The position numbers and the translations under genes were made by a program. A DNA stretch of 64,000 bases. Origin: Plicaturopsis crispa FD-325 SS-3. Its lineage: Eukaryota > Basidiomycota > Agaricomycetes > Amylocorticiales > Amylocorticiaceae. The notes beneath the pieces were generated by a model that worked only from the letters and a program-made list of their open reading frames with translations, ran no database searches and had not been told where the DNA came from. How positions within the stretch are numbered: position 1 is the stretch's first letter; every line of letters starts with the position of its first letter. The stretch covers positions 802,220 through 866,219 of the forward strand of contig KN832558.1 of NCBI GenBank assembly GCA_000827205.1, read 5' to 3'. Positions 34,392 to 45,897 of this stretch are shown here, piece by piece.

Positions 34392-35810
34392 ATGGTACGC
34401 TCTAGCATTGTTATGCGTCTGCAAAGCAGCTCTGACCAGACGTTTTACAGAGACCTATTCTTCTCCAAGGTCCAACATATCTTCCTCGCGTTTGGATCTG
34501 CCGTCTAATCAGGATGCTTTCGCGGTCATATAGGTCACGAACGGTCATTGACACAGATCAAGTTCAACGCGGAGGGCGATCTCCTCTTCTCCTGCTCAAA
34601 AGACCATGTCATCAACGTCTGGTTCTCCCATAACGGCGAACGCCTCGGCACATACGACGGCAACAACGGGACAGTATGGACGATCGACCCTGACTGTGAG
34701 TTTCCTCGCCATGTTTTTTCCAGCATGACACTCATACATCCAAATATGTGCAGCCGAGTCAAAATATATGGTCTCTGGCGCAGCCGACAATACGCTTCGG
34801 TTATGGTCGATTCCTACGGGCAAATGCTTGTATACGTGGGAGTTCCCGACCGCGGTGAAGAGGGTGGCGTTCAGCGATGACGACGAGCAGGTCGTGTGCA
34901 TAACGGAGCAGCGTATGGGCCACCAATGCGCTATCCGTGTCTTCAACATTAACCGGTCGGGTGACGGGACAAATCGTGCGCCGCAATGACTTTCCTACCT
35001 CTCTGATGCTCATCTGACATGTTTCGGGCGGACACAGAATCCAAAGAGCCCGCACACTTTTTCAACCCCATAGGCTCGAAAGCGACCGTGTGCGCTTTCA
35101 CCTACACTCCGGGGATCATCGTCACCGGCCACGAATCTGGCAAAGTAGCCCTGTTCGACGTGAAGACCGGCGAAGAGATCCTGAACAACGAGCGTGCCCA
35201 CATGGACAGCGTCACGGACTTACAATTAAGCCCCGACCGAACATATTTCATCACGAGCAGCAAAGACAAAACTGCACGGGTGAGTGCAGGACGATTGGGT
35301 TTCGTCGTGTCTGCTGCTGATGTGTTCGTGTGATAGATACACGAGACAAAAACACTGAAAGTGCTTAAGACATTCTCGACGGAGACACCGCTGAACAGCG
35401 CCGCGCTGACACCCAATCGGCCATTTGTAAATACTACGTCCTCTACTAGACTCAACCATTGCTGATCTTGAATCTTTCCTAGGTCTTACTGGGAGGTGGC
35501 CAGGAGGCGATGAGTGTCACCACGACATCGGCCCGACAGGGTAAATTCGAAACGCGATTCTGGCACAAGATTTTCGAGGAGGAGGTTGGCCGAGTCAAGG
35601 GCCACTTCGGCCCTATCAACACGTACGTTTTCGTCTTTTAAACTGTCGAAGTCGAGGGTCTAATTTTAGGGTCTGGCGCATAGACTCGCAGTGCACCCTG
35701 CTGGTCACTCATATGCATCTGGCGGAGAGGATGGTTTTGTGCGTGTTCATCATTTCGACGAGAGCTACTTCAAGGCGAAGCCGTACGGGGACCTGTACAT
35801 CGAGGATTGA
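34392..35810 (+). CDS. TIF34: Translation initiation factor eIF3 subunit i (WD40)
   Basis: Eight exons (34392-34394, 34451-34469, 34534-34695, 34754-34960, 35038-35279, 35337-35426, 35483-35622, 35684-35810) give 329 residues, the normal length. The protein starts [20 protein letters not shown] and has WD-type blades such as [52 protein letters not shown] and [20 protein letters not shown]. It is the beta-propeller scaffold of eIF3 that binds eIF3b and eIF3g on the 40S ribosome. The first coding exon is just the ATG codon, followed at once by an intron, and the second is 19 bases. This arrangement is forced by the conserved MRPILLQGHE start, since no other ATG supplies it. Confidence 0.92.
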
Positions 35811-36428
35811 TGTTGTTGTACTATCTCTCGGACACTTACACCTTCATATTAAGGCATTGTGTGACTTTGCAACGTGCAATGGTCAACGGTTATGCCTGCT
35901 GTAGGTACGCACGTTGCATGTATACGGCTTGTATACAGCGTTGTGTCCTGCGAGCGTTAGCATATACGCCTGTGCGGAGCAACCTGGCGGCAGAGTGAAC
36001 AGCCGCCCTTGGCGTCCAAACGCGAACGGGAGACGATATCTCTTCTACAAAAGAGAGTGGACATACAGACGCGGTACGCGTCTCGAACTTTCTCGAGCGT
36101 GTTGGCTTGCGGAGGATGTCAGATGCGGAGGTAAAGCTCAACTCGGGCGGGTCGTTACTAGTATATTTTAGGCGGCGGTTGCGGATCGTTGGTATGAGGG
36201 TGAAGGTGGCTACCAGGTGTGGCGGCAGCTCGCGTAAGTGGGCGAGGAGGAAATCGACTGGAGATGTTTCAAAATTTCAGGAGATGGCTCGTATTCGCGC
36301 AGAAGACCAAGATACGAGAGAATGGGCTCTTTGTTGAACGGTAATGCTGGCATAATCGCAATACTGGACTAGGGAGAATGAACAGAAATATGCGAAGATT
36401 CGCTGAGTGGGCGCGCTTGAAATGCCTA
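35811..36428. other. Intergenic region
   Basis: About 620 bases of apparent 3' flanks between eIF3i and the small membrane protein. No supported feature. Confidence 0.35.
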
Positions 36429-36773
36429 TCACGGTCCTGAGACGACGCCGAGCAGCGCTGCACCACTCTTGATCCCTCTACCTCTCCAAGCGACCAAACT
36501 GATGCCCAAGCAACTTAGCAAAAACCCAGTGAACCTACGGCGATCGTGTAAGAGTACCCACTAAGCAGGAATGGAGCAAGCGCACCTGAAGAACGCGACG
36601 CGCGAGATGGATCGTTCCTCGAATGGCGAACGAGAAGAGGCGAATATACTGCGAAGTACGGCCGGTGTGACAGGTATGCGACTGGGATCCGCAGGCGGCT
36701 GTGGTGGTTGAGACGAAGGAGGAACGCGAGCGGTTATCGTCGAGGAGGTGGTCGACCCGGTGGTGGAAGGCAT
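36429..36773 (-). CDS. Small protein with one C-terminal membrane segment
   Basis: Two exons (36773-36586, 36534-36429) give 97 residues. The N-terminus is Ser/Thr/Pro-rich (MPSTTGSTTSSTITARVPPS), a basic middle reads PFEERSISRVAFFRF, and a hydrophobic helix TGFLLSCLGISLVAW is followed by a basic RGRGIKSG and a short hydrophobic end. The frame extends upstream to an ATG at 36863, but that codon overlaps the TATATATA core promoter, so I chose the ATG at 36773. The pattern suggests a small tail- or inner-membrane protein, perhaps mitochondrial. No family was recognised. Confidence 0.6.
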
Positions 36774-36844
36774 CAGACTTGTATACTGGGCCCGGCGCTC
36801 ATCAGATTCCACCCATTCGTTCTTCTCGAGCGCTTTCGCAGGCG

Positions 36845-36855
36845 TATATATATAA
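36845..36855. promoter_or_regulatory. Symmetric TATA element shared by two divergent genes
   Basis: TATATATATAA lies 72 bases upstream of the minus-strand ATG at 36773 and 44 bases upstream of the plus-strand ATG at 36899. Being nearly palindromic it could direct transcription either way. Confidence 0.5.
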
Positions 36856-36898
36856 TACTTCATACTGCTACACTTGTGACACAGTGTACATATAACTG

Positions 36899-38286
36899 AT
36901 GCCTACAACCCGAGCAGCGAAACGCAAACGCGCCGACTCGGTCACCGCAAGTGAATCCCATGCGGGCCCTTCACGTTCGCCCAGCCGTGACCAAGGTGCC
37001 TGGGATTCAGATACCGAATCTCTCGAGTTGCGTAAGGTGTGCCATCACACCGCTCGACGTCAAGACTTGATCACGCTTGTGTAGGCGCCGTTCGCCAGTA
37101 TCAAGCAAAGCTTCCGCAGCTTGCAGGCTAAACTGGCCATCGTGACTAGGGAGAACGCGGAGTTAAGAGAGCAACTGGAGGCGGCTACTAGTAAGCACGA
37201 GACAGGCTCGTCAATTCGCGCTCTACGAGGGAAACATGCCAGTGATGCGGCGCGCATCAAAGCTTTGAGAAACGAGATTGAACGGCTGAAGAAGGTAGAC
37301 GGCGCCCCCAATCAATCGACCTAGATTTCCATTGATACGCATACGCTGCACATACAGGTCCATAAGAAGGATAGAGACAAAATACGGGAGGTTGGAACGT
37401 CCATACCGAGATTGTGATGACGACAGGAATTGATATACCCCTCCGTAGATTCGTATCAAAGAGGCTCGGAAGGAGGCCAACGATCTTGAACAGGACACCG
37501 AAGATGAGGCCATGGACGACAGCGTTCATGACATGAGGAAGGTACGTCGCGTCAACGGTCATGGGAAATCCTCCCATAGACAGCGGTAGCATGTTGAGTG
37601 TATCCCTACTTTTCTTGTCAGCTCTTGCGGAAGTTTACGAGATGGATGGACCTCGCCATAGTAGGCGACGACGAGGAATGCCCGGTATGTATGGACCAAA
37701 TGAGACCCGGCTCGTGCGTTAGGTTCGTCGTATTCTTGACCTAGACATGCTCCATCGATTGACCGCGGCATGTCGTAGCCTGGACTGCCGGCACATGATA
37801 TGCAGTGGGTGCTTCCCCAAACTGCAAGGGCCCGAAAACGTACAATGCCCGACGTGTCGAAAGACGACAGTCCGCGAAGAAGCGGAACGTGTGCAGCACA
37901 CCACGACCGAACAGTGGGACGGGTTACTAGCGGTGGCTAGAGGTTGGGCCGCTATAGACAAAGCCGGAGGGGAGGATACCAGTGAGGAAGAGGCCGAAGA
38001 GCACTTCATCGCAGGCGAATCCAGTGAGGCGAACGAGAACACCGAAAGCAAGTGAGTCGGCTTTAACCCACACTGGAGTTCGGGATACGGATTAACGCAG
38101 TGATAACTCAGTGCTGAACGCGAGTTGTCCGCCGCAGACGCGTCGGTCAAATCTGAGACCCATACCCCTCTTTCAAGCCCGGGACCTGATGACTCTTCCT
38201 ATGCCCATTCACCGCACAAGGAGAAAAAGAAGCGCATGGAGCGGCTGGCTGAGGAACGAGAGAGACGGAAGACCAAGAAAATATGA
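36899..38286 (+). CDS. RING-finger protein with coiled coil
   Basis: Seven exons (36899-37036, 37085-37294, 37358-37390, 37449-37541, 37622-37713, 37779-38051, 38112-38286) give 337 residues. A basic N-terminus (MPTTRAAKRKRADS) looks like a nuclear signal. Residues about 55-145 form a coiled coil with LQAKLAIVTRENAELREQLE and RIKALRNEIERLKK. A C3HC4-type RING follows near 175-220: ECPVCMDQMRPGS, LDCRHMICSGCFPKL and VQCPTCRKTT. The tail is acidic then strongly basic (HKEKKKRMERLAEERERR). It should act as a ubiquitin E3 ligase, probably nuclear; substrates are unknown. The RING is interrupted by a phase-2 intron between the second and third zinc ligands. Confidence 0.85.
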
Positions 38287-38655
38287 AAGAGTCTGTTATA
38301 TGGCACTTCCGCTTGCACATGCACGCCAGTGGGTTATGCAGATCGCTGAGCACAGTACTCTGATTCTGTGAAGCGCGTTCTGTAGGAAGTGCCTAAATAA
38401 AAAAATTGTGAAGAACGATCAGCGACTGTTGAAAGCAGATCCTCGCTTCCAGTCAAGGATAGCGGTTACAGCAGAGACGAGCACTAGTAGTCATGTCTTC
38501 CAGCAAGGTGTCCTCGAGAGAAAAACAGGTATGGCGGCGCCGAGATTGAGCGCGATTGCAGACAGCGAAAACAAGGAAACAATTGATCAAGGGAAATCAT
38601 GTTACAAAAAAATACAGAGCTCGTACCGCGTCGAACAAATAATTACAGGCCATGT
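38287..38655. other. Intergenic region between convergent genes
   Basis: About 370 bases, probably the 3' UTRs of the RING and KIN17 genes. Nothing else was seen. Confidence 0.35.
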
Positions 38656-39727
38656 CTACGCCACACTCTCTCGATCCATTCGCCGTCTTTTTCGTTGCTG
38701 CTCCTCCAGAATCAATCTCTCAGCGGCGCTCATCGGTGCGGGGCGTTTCTTCTCGTTATCCGGCTGAGGGGTCGCTGACGATGCAGTCTTGAACACATTT
38801 GGCCGTCTCAGGGGATTGGCCTTCAAAGGATTCGCAGCAGACTTGAGCGCGTTCAATTTCAGCCCTGTAGGGGCCGCGGGCGCGGAAGTGGCGGACAAAG
38901 TAGCAGGCTTAGCGGAGAACGAGAGAACGACCTTCTCGGTGCCTTCGTCTCGTTTCAAGCCCTCCTCGACCGGGGGAGAAGCGGGTGATGTCGACGCTGA
39001 TGGTCCTTCGCCTGCTGCAGCGCGCTCGATTTGTTCTGCGATCAGTTGTCGCTCACGCTGCTCGTCGGAGACAGTAGCGCGCTCCTTTTTCATGGAAGCT
39101 TCCTACACAGACAAGGATGTGAGGAAGGTGTCCGAGCGAAAGAGTGGGCGACAAAACGTACAGCTTTAGCGAGTGCTTTCGGGCTGCTATCTATCCAAGC
39201 AATGAACCATCCCTTCTCCGTCTCGTCTACTCGAGCAACACCTGTTCGTCCCAAGTGCTTGCAGAACTCTGTGAGTGTAACCCATCGAGTCGAGTTCATG
39301 TGCAGGTGGTGCTTGTCTGCGATGTACTCCTGGTAGACCTGGTTGGCTCTTACACGCTTCGTTCCAAAGCTATGGGGACACTGAGTACTCCGTTTATGGT
39401 CTGATGAAGAGAGACAACATACCGGCGAGAGAGTAATGCCACGAACTCAGATTGAAACTGACTCGAGAAGTCGGAGATGTGTTTCCCCGCATGTTCGCCG
39501 ACAACGAGCATTTGGCGCAGGTGAGATTCAGAGGCCGCATGACATTTGAATCCGTTTTCGTCTCTGCATTGTTTCTCGCAAACTTGGCAGTACCATCGTA
39601 GGCGCTGCAAGCCCTTGGACTTCATCTTGTTCGCGATATCCTTCGGCGTTCCAGCTGTAGAGTAGCGATACATGAGTTCGGCATCTCGTAAACAGAAATT
39701 AGAGGTCCTACCTTCTGCTCGAGGCAT
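38656..39727 (-). CDS. KIN17-like zinc-finger DNA/RNA-binding protein
   Basis: Four exons (39727-39712, 39654-39423, 39369-39162, 39102-38656) give 300 residues. The N-terminus MPRAEAGTPKDIANKMKSKG, the zinc finger CQVCEKQCRDENGFKCH with a second His soon after, and the winged-helix block VYQEYIADKHHLHMNSTRWV are diagnostic of KIN17/Rts2. The C-terminal part is Ala/Pro/Ser-rich and ends in a basic coiled segment AERLILEEQQRKRRRMDRES. Human KIN17 has additional C-terminal SH3-like domains that are absent here, as in other fungal forms. The family acts in the nucleus in DNA replication and repair and associates with the spliceosome. The first coding exon is 16 bases. The gene is divergent from DSC3 across 260 bases. 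Confidence 0.92.
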
Positions 39728-39987
39728 GATGGGCAGATTCTTGTGTCAAGTGGAATGGGTTTGGTTGGTAGCAGACAAGCAGCACAGAGTGTTTGTAGAG
39801 AAGGTCTTGAGCAAGGAGTCGAGCCTCAGAGCTGTCGGGAGCTCATCTTGCTGAGTAATCGGTACTTTCCCACGCCATCTTCGCGGTGCTGACGCCGGTT
39901 ATTGGTCCTCTCGAGGCCATTGACACCCACATTCGTCTTGAACTCTTGCAATTTCTCTCTAGACATGCTCACATAGCTGCACCTATC

Positions 39988-41065
39988 ATGCTAAGCGAAA
40001 AGGCCAAGGGAAAACAGCGCGCTGTTGACCCTCCACCCGAGCCTGCTGTCCCGGTCGAACGCGTTCGCGGTTTGGTCATCAGGTTCACAGAGGGCATACC
40101 AGACCTCGTATTACAGGTCAGGGAAAAGGAAGCTATTCGCGACGTGAAGAAGAACGTAAGTGAATGTCTCATCTCTCCGACTTCATTCGCAGTGACTTCC
40201 ACGACAGATACGTGAAGCTAGACCACAACTAAAGGACCGACGGCTGCGCCTCATCCACTCCGGGCGGCTGCTAACCGATGGCACATTCCTTTACGACTGG
40301 CTGAGCTCCTTGGAGGAGAGGCAAAATCGTGCAGTCTCTGATACTACTGCCGACAATCAACCCGCCGAGAAGAATGCGACCACTTGGTTGCACTGCAGCG
40401 TTGGACCGAAGATGGATGAGGGCGAAATTGAGGGCGAAGATGTGAAACAACAGGTTAGGACATGTCCTTGTTGGTGTTTCCCTTGGCTGATCCATCCTCT
40501 TTTAGGCAGCCCAACTACAACCTCTTAGAGGGTTTGATCGCCTAACAGCTGCTGGGTTTTCCGAATCCGACGTAGCGAACTTTCGACGACAATTCCACAG
40601 CCAATCTGCGTCGAATTATCTAGACACTGATTTTGAAACCGAGGAAGAATGTAAGCGCTCGTGTTTCTCTCCTGTACATCCTGACTGAAGATGCATTTTC
40701 CAGACGATGAGCATGCTCGTGCCCTCGAAGAGCAGTGGATAGACTCTCTCGACAATGCCGGGACTGCTTCTTTGTCCAACTCTTCGTCTTCCAACGCGGA
40801 AGTGATGCAAGGCATTCTCATTGGATTTTTCTTTCCGATCCTGCCCTTTTTCTTTTTGCGCGAGGCAAAACCTGCCGTGTTCTGGGAAGACGGCACCGAA
40901 CATGAGGCAACCAGCAGTGTTGTGTTCTCGTGAGTTTCGTGCAACTCCGTGCCTCTCTTCACTATCTGATCTAGCCACAGGAAACGCACGCAAATGGGCC
41001 TGGTTGTAGGATTTCTCGTGAACGTCCTGTTTGGCATGTGGAGATATCTCCTTGATGTCTCATGA
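39988..41065 (+). CDS. DSC3: DSC E3 ubiquitin ligase complex subunit 3
   Basis: Five exons (39988-40155, 40208-40453, 40506-40650, 40704-40929, 40981-41065) give 289 residues. An N-terminal ubiquitin-like domain (RGLVIRFTEGIPDLVLQVRE, RLIHSGRLLTDGTFLYDWL) is followed by the DUF2407 C-terminal region (PLRGFDRLTAAGFSESDVAN, YDEHARALEEQWIDSL) and two transmembrane helices (ILIGFFFPILPFFFL and MGLVVGFLVNVLFGMWRYLL). This order is exactly that of Dsc3, a subunit of the Golgi/endosomal Dsc ligase that triggers SREBP cleavage and membrane protein quality control. An upstream in-frame extension from 39886 exists, but MLSEKAKGKQRAVDPPPEP is the conserved start. Confidence 0.92.
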
Positions 41066-41449
41066 TACAACATACTCTGCGTTCTTTTGCATCTTATCTG
41101 GATTTCTTCCCTTATCCCTTCGCTGTGCATATAGGAACTTCGCAATTGTACTTTCATGTAACAATCGGAACTTAATTCATAATCTTAGGACATATCATTG
41201 TGAGACCTGTGGAAGTTGCCGTCAAAGTTGTGGGTGGACCAGTGCGCGTAGGCGCGCGCGTTTTGAGTCGACGCGTGTTTTATTTTCTTTGCGCGTGACA
41301 AGTGCATCGTTTTTCACTTCTCTCTCTTCACCGCCACTGTCATCTTAGTTTCCCTGGACTCGCATAGTATATACCCAGTGACTGTTTCAGGTGAGTTCAT
41401 GACGGTCAGCTTGCTCAAATAAGGGACTCAAAATATCGGTGTGCTAGTC
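41066..41449. other. Intergenic region
   Basis: About 380 bases between the DSC3 stop and the karyopherin start. Probable 3' UTR and promoter. No motif was identified. Confidence 0.35.
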
Positions 41450-44400
41450 ATGGATCTTCAAACAATTTCTAATCTGTATGGGACAACATACAACCCCGAT
41501 CCCAATGTCCGTAAAGCTGCAGAGCTGCAAATCCGCAAGGTGCGTTAGGCAATGTGCATGGACGCGTATATGCTGTTTCTAATTATCGAGAGTATCTGTA
41601 GATCGGCGGTCAGGAGGGCATGGTCGCTGCCCTGCTGCAGATAATCGCATCTGATGGTGTTGAACTGTACGTGTCGAGCGCGTTTTTTCTCCTCGAATTT
41701 ATCTGAAATGACGCGGATCGATGCTCCACACAGCGCTACTCGCCAGTCCTGTACCGTGTATTTGAAAAATCGTGTTTTGAACAGCTACGGCTCGCTCGAA
41801 CCATCGCGCACGCATCCCGACCAGACACCCATCGCACAGTCCGACCGTGATGCTCTCAAATCCTCTATCCTCCCGCTGCTCGCCGCGTCTCCCTCGCGCA
41901 GCATCACCGTGCAGCTTGCGCAGGCCCTTAAGACGTTGGTGGCTCACGATTTCCCGGAGAAGTGGCCGAGTCTCCTCGGGGAAGTGAAGACACTTCTTCT
42001 AAGTGATAATGTACGGCAAGTCGGTGCCGGATGTGTTGCTGCATTGGAAGTTGTCCGCGCATTCAGGTCAGTATTTGCACCAACTATCTATAGATCGTGT
42101 TTTCACCCGTCTTCAATCAAGGTTCCGCCAGAAAGCAGACATCCTTTCCGAAGTTGTGGCTCAGCTTTTCCCCACCCTAGTCAGCATCGCGACGCAAATG
42201 CTAGCGACACCACCTTCCGCGTCGCCGGATATCCCGACCCTGCTGCATTATATACTGAAAACGTACAAGACGAGCATCCTGGTCAACCTTAGTGCGCATC
42301 AGCAGAGCACGGAAAGTCTCGTTCCATGGGGTAGGCTGTTGTTCCAGGTTGTGAACTTGCAGCTCCCGAAGGACGCGGTGCCTGAAGACGAGGAGGAACG
42401 TGAGCGAAGCGAATGGTGGAAGGCCAAGAAGTGGGCGTATGGTGTCCTCGGTCGCTTATTCCATCGGTGAGTGGCCTTTTCGTATATTTTATTCTACCCA
42501 TTTACCGTTTATGTCAGATTCGGAAACCCTTCGCAGCTACCTAGTCCAATGCAGAAGGAGTATGGTGCATTTGCACAACATTTCATCACCTCTTTCGCTC
42601 CAGAAATCTTCAAGATATACCTTCAGCAGGTCGAACTATTCGTCTCCGGTCAAGCTTGGCTGTCCAAGAAATGCCAGTATCAAATCTTCCAATTTTTCAC
42701 CGAATGGTGCGCTTGTTCTGGCTCACGCGTATGCCCTTGACAAAGCGCTCATGCCCAACGTTGGCTTGTAGTGTAAAACCCAAAACCACTTGGCACCTAT
42801 TGAAGCCTCATTTCGAGACACTCGTGTCCTCGTTTGTATTCCCCCAGCTTTCTTTCAACCAGACAAAGCAAGATCTGTGGGATAACGATCCGGTCGAATT
42901 TGTCCGCACATCTATTGGTGCGTCAGCTCGTTCTTTCTACGATTCTCTTATTTAAGCATGTTCCCGCAGATGAATATGAAAATTTCTCTACACCTGTATC
43001 TTCCGCGACGACCTTCCTGTTCTCCCTTGCTAGCAACAGAACCAAATCGACATTCCTGCCCATACTTGGATTTGTTAACACTGTTCTACGCTCGTAAGTC
43101 CTTCTTCCTGCTTTGCCTTTTGCTCCGCATCAACGTATTCCGTCCTTTTAGCAACGCAGCCGCGCCGCAGAAATTCGGAGCCCTCAATATGACTGCTGCT
43201 CTTGGGCCCTTCATAATGCGTCATCCGGAAGTGAAGAACAACATGGAGCAATTCATGATGCAGCATGTCTTGCCCGAGTTCTCTGCGACAGAGCCCTATC
43301 TGCGGGCGATTGTAAGCACCAAAGTCTACAATCCTAAGAGGTGTGCTCATGTATCCTTCTCGCCAAGGCATGCGAAGTTTTGGGAACTGTCGAGAAATCT
43401 GGCATGCATTGGACTGTTGAAGCCGTACGCCCTCAGTCTCTCCAGCTTGGATTGGTTTATTGATTATGCGGACCGTGTAGAATCTTGATGCCCACTTCAG
43501 AGCTGTAGCCAACGCTTTAGACGATCCTGAAATGCCCGTCCGTGTTCAGGCCGCCCTCGCGCTCACCGAGATGATCACGGTGCACGAGTCCGGTATGTTC
43601 AATCCTCGTATGCATGGCCTTAACTCACTCTTTTTCAGTCAAAGTCGCTGTTGCCCCTCAAGTTGGAAAGATCGTTCAAGGTAGACTGTTGTTTTACTCG
43701 TAGCATCTGAGATGCTAACTTCGTTGCGTTCGCAGATCTGCTCAAACTCTCTGATGAGACGGACTTGGATATTTTGAACAACAGCATGGAGACTATCGTT
43801 GAGCATTATCAGACTGAGCTGATGCCTGTCGCTGCTCAGCTTACCGCGCGCCTGGTAAGTGCAATCCTTATCCTAAATCTAAGCTTCGCGCGCTTATGCT
43901 TTGCAATCTCAGTGCGATTCCTACTTGCGGCTTGCCAAAGAGAGCGCAGCTCAGGATGAAATCGACGGTCAAGCCGATATCGATACTCTCGTGAGCGCTG
44001 ATGGAGACGATGACAAGACGTATGCTGCCATGGGCGTCGCAAAGACCATCGGAACGGCACGTCTTCACCAATTTCATAAGTGATGTGTTCTCATATATTG
44101 TGCAGATAGTCTCCTCTATCGACTCAGCGCCAGAAATCCTCGCCCAGGTGCAGGAGGTCATCATTCCGATCGTCATATTTACCCTTGAACACAAAATACT
44201 CGGTGAGACACTTCATGGCCCTTGCTTGCCCACACCGCTGATACATGAGCTACTGTCTAGATCTATTCGACAACATGTACGACCTCGTCGATAGCCTCAC
44301 CTTCAAACTTCACAGCATATCGCCGAACATGTGGCCGGTATTCGAGTTGACCTACAAGTTGTTCAAATCAGAAGCGATAGACTTCTTAGACGGTTCGTGT

Positions 44401-45691
44401 CCTGTGTCATATGTCGTGTACATTCCTGCTGAAGGCTATGCTTGACTAGAAATGCTTCCGTCGCTGGATAACTTCGTTTCGTATGGTACCGACGTATTCA
44501 AGACCCGTGCGGACTATAGGCAGATGGTCCTAGACATCTACACGACTTCTATCAATAGTCAACAGCTCGGAGAAAACGACCGGGTAAATGGATGCAAGCT
44601 CGCGGAGTCAATTTTGCTCAACCTGCGTGGCCACGCCGATGAGGTATGTTATGTCCTTGTCCAGATAGTAAGCAGTGACTTACATCTCCTGGTCTAGTCT
44701 CTGCAACCCATCATTTTAACGGCATACGACTATCTGGATAAACCAGAGACCGCTGCTTTGCGCTTGGCTAACCTAGAAGTCTTGATCAACGCGGTTCTGT
44801 ACAATGCCTCTGCTGCTCTTCATCTTCTGGAGACCTCTCGTCCAGGAGGGGCCCGCATATTCTTCGACAAATGGTTTGCCGCCATTGGCAACGATGCGCG
44901 ACTCCCGCGAGTGCACGACAAGAAACTGGCGATATTGGCCCTATGTGCATGCTTGGAGTTGGACCCGGCTGCTATTCCCGAAACATTGAAGGATGGATGG
45001 CCAGGAATCGTTGGCGGCATTTTGAGCATATTCAAGGCTCTGCCCAAAGCCATCGAAGGTAGACTGCTTTCCTGTTTTCTTTCAATAGTGTTAATACTAA
45101 GAAAAGCTCTAGCCCGAGAGGCCCTCGAAGAAGCGTTCCAAGATGATTCGGAAGACGGCGATGATATCGATGATTCGAAGTTGCTCAATCTCAACGAAGA
45201 TGATGGTACGTCTTCGCGCTGAACGTGTCGGGTGTGTTCTCACTTCCCTTCTAGAGGACGTCTGGGACGAGGATTCCGCCTATCTAGAAATGCTCGCAAA
45301 GGAGGTATGCGAACACCGTTTCTTGTTACATACCGGGAACCTAACAAATTCGCGTAGGGGGCTCGACTGAGGGAAAAGGCCGACAAGCAGGTCACCGGGG
45401 ACGACGCTTCCGACGACTCCGTTGAATCTGAGATCGAGGAAGAACTTGGGTACTTCAGCCCGCTCGACAGTGTAGACCCATATGTCTCGTTCAAGCACGC
45501 TTTGACTGGTACGTGTCGCAGTCTGCGTACCTTTTCCTGCTGTCTGATGCCTTCTTTCTCCGTTAGCTTTCCAAATGAAAAATGGCCCGATGTACCAGAT
45601 AGCGACCACGGCGCTCAACGTCGAGCAGCAGACTGCGTTGATGGAAATCATGAGGCTGGCTGATAGTCAGCCTGCTCCTGCTCAAGCCTGA
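41450..45691 (+). CDS. Importin-7/8-like karyopherin (Nmd5/Sxm1 type)
   Basis: About 21 exons give a protein of roughly 1040 residues. It starts MDLQTISNLYGTTYNPDPNV followed by RKAAELQIRK, the importin-beta N-terminal (RanGTP-binding) domain. HEAT-repeat segments continue throughout, for example CTVYLKNRVLNSY, ALKTLVAHDFPEKWPSLL, FRQKADILSEVVAQLFPTLV, MTAALGPFIMRHPEVKNNME and DLFDNMYDLVDSLTFKLHSI. An acidic stretch QDDSEDGDDIDDSKLLNLNE and EDVWDEDSAYLEML lies near the C-terminus, typical of the importin-7/8 family. It carries ribosomal proteins, histones and other cargo through nuclear pores. The gene converges on the phosphatidylserine synthase gene, 207 bases apart. Confidence 0.92.
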
Positions 45692-45897
45692 ATGTAGGAG
45701 GACGTGTAAACGGTTTGCCGCTTTCGTTGTTGTCTCTTGTAATCCCGTACGTTCTTGCACATAATCTGTCAGTACATATATGCACCTGTTTTACCCGCAC
45801 TGGAACCGTAGAATGTGTCTCAAAGTCCATATAACATTGCATAGTAGATAGTGAGAATAACATAGACGACGGTAGAGTATCGATGACTGGGGGAAAG

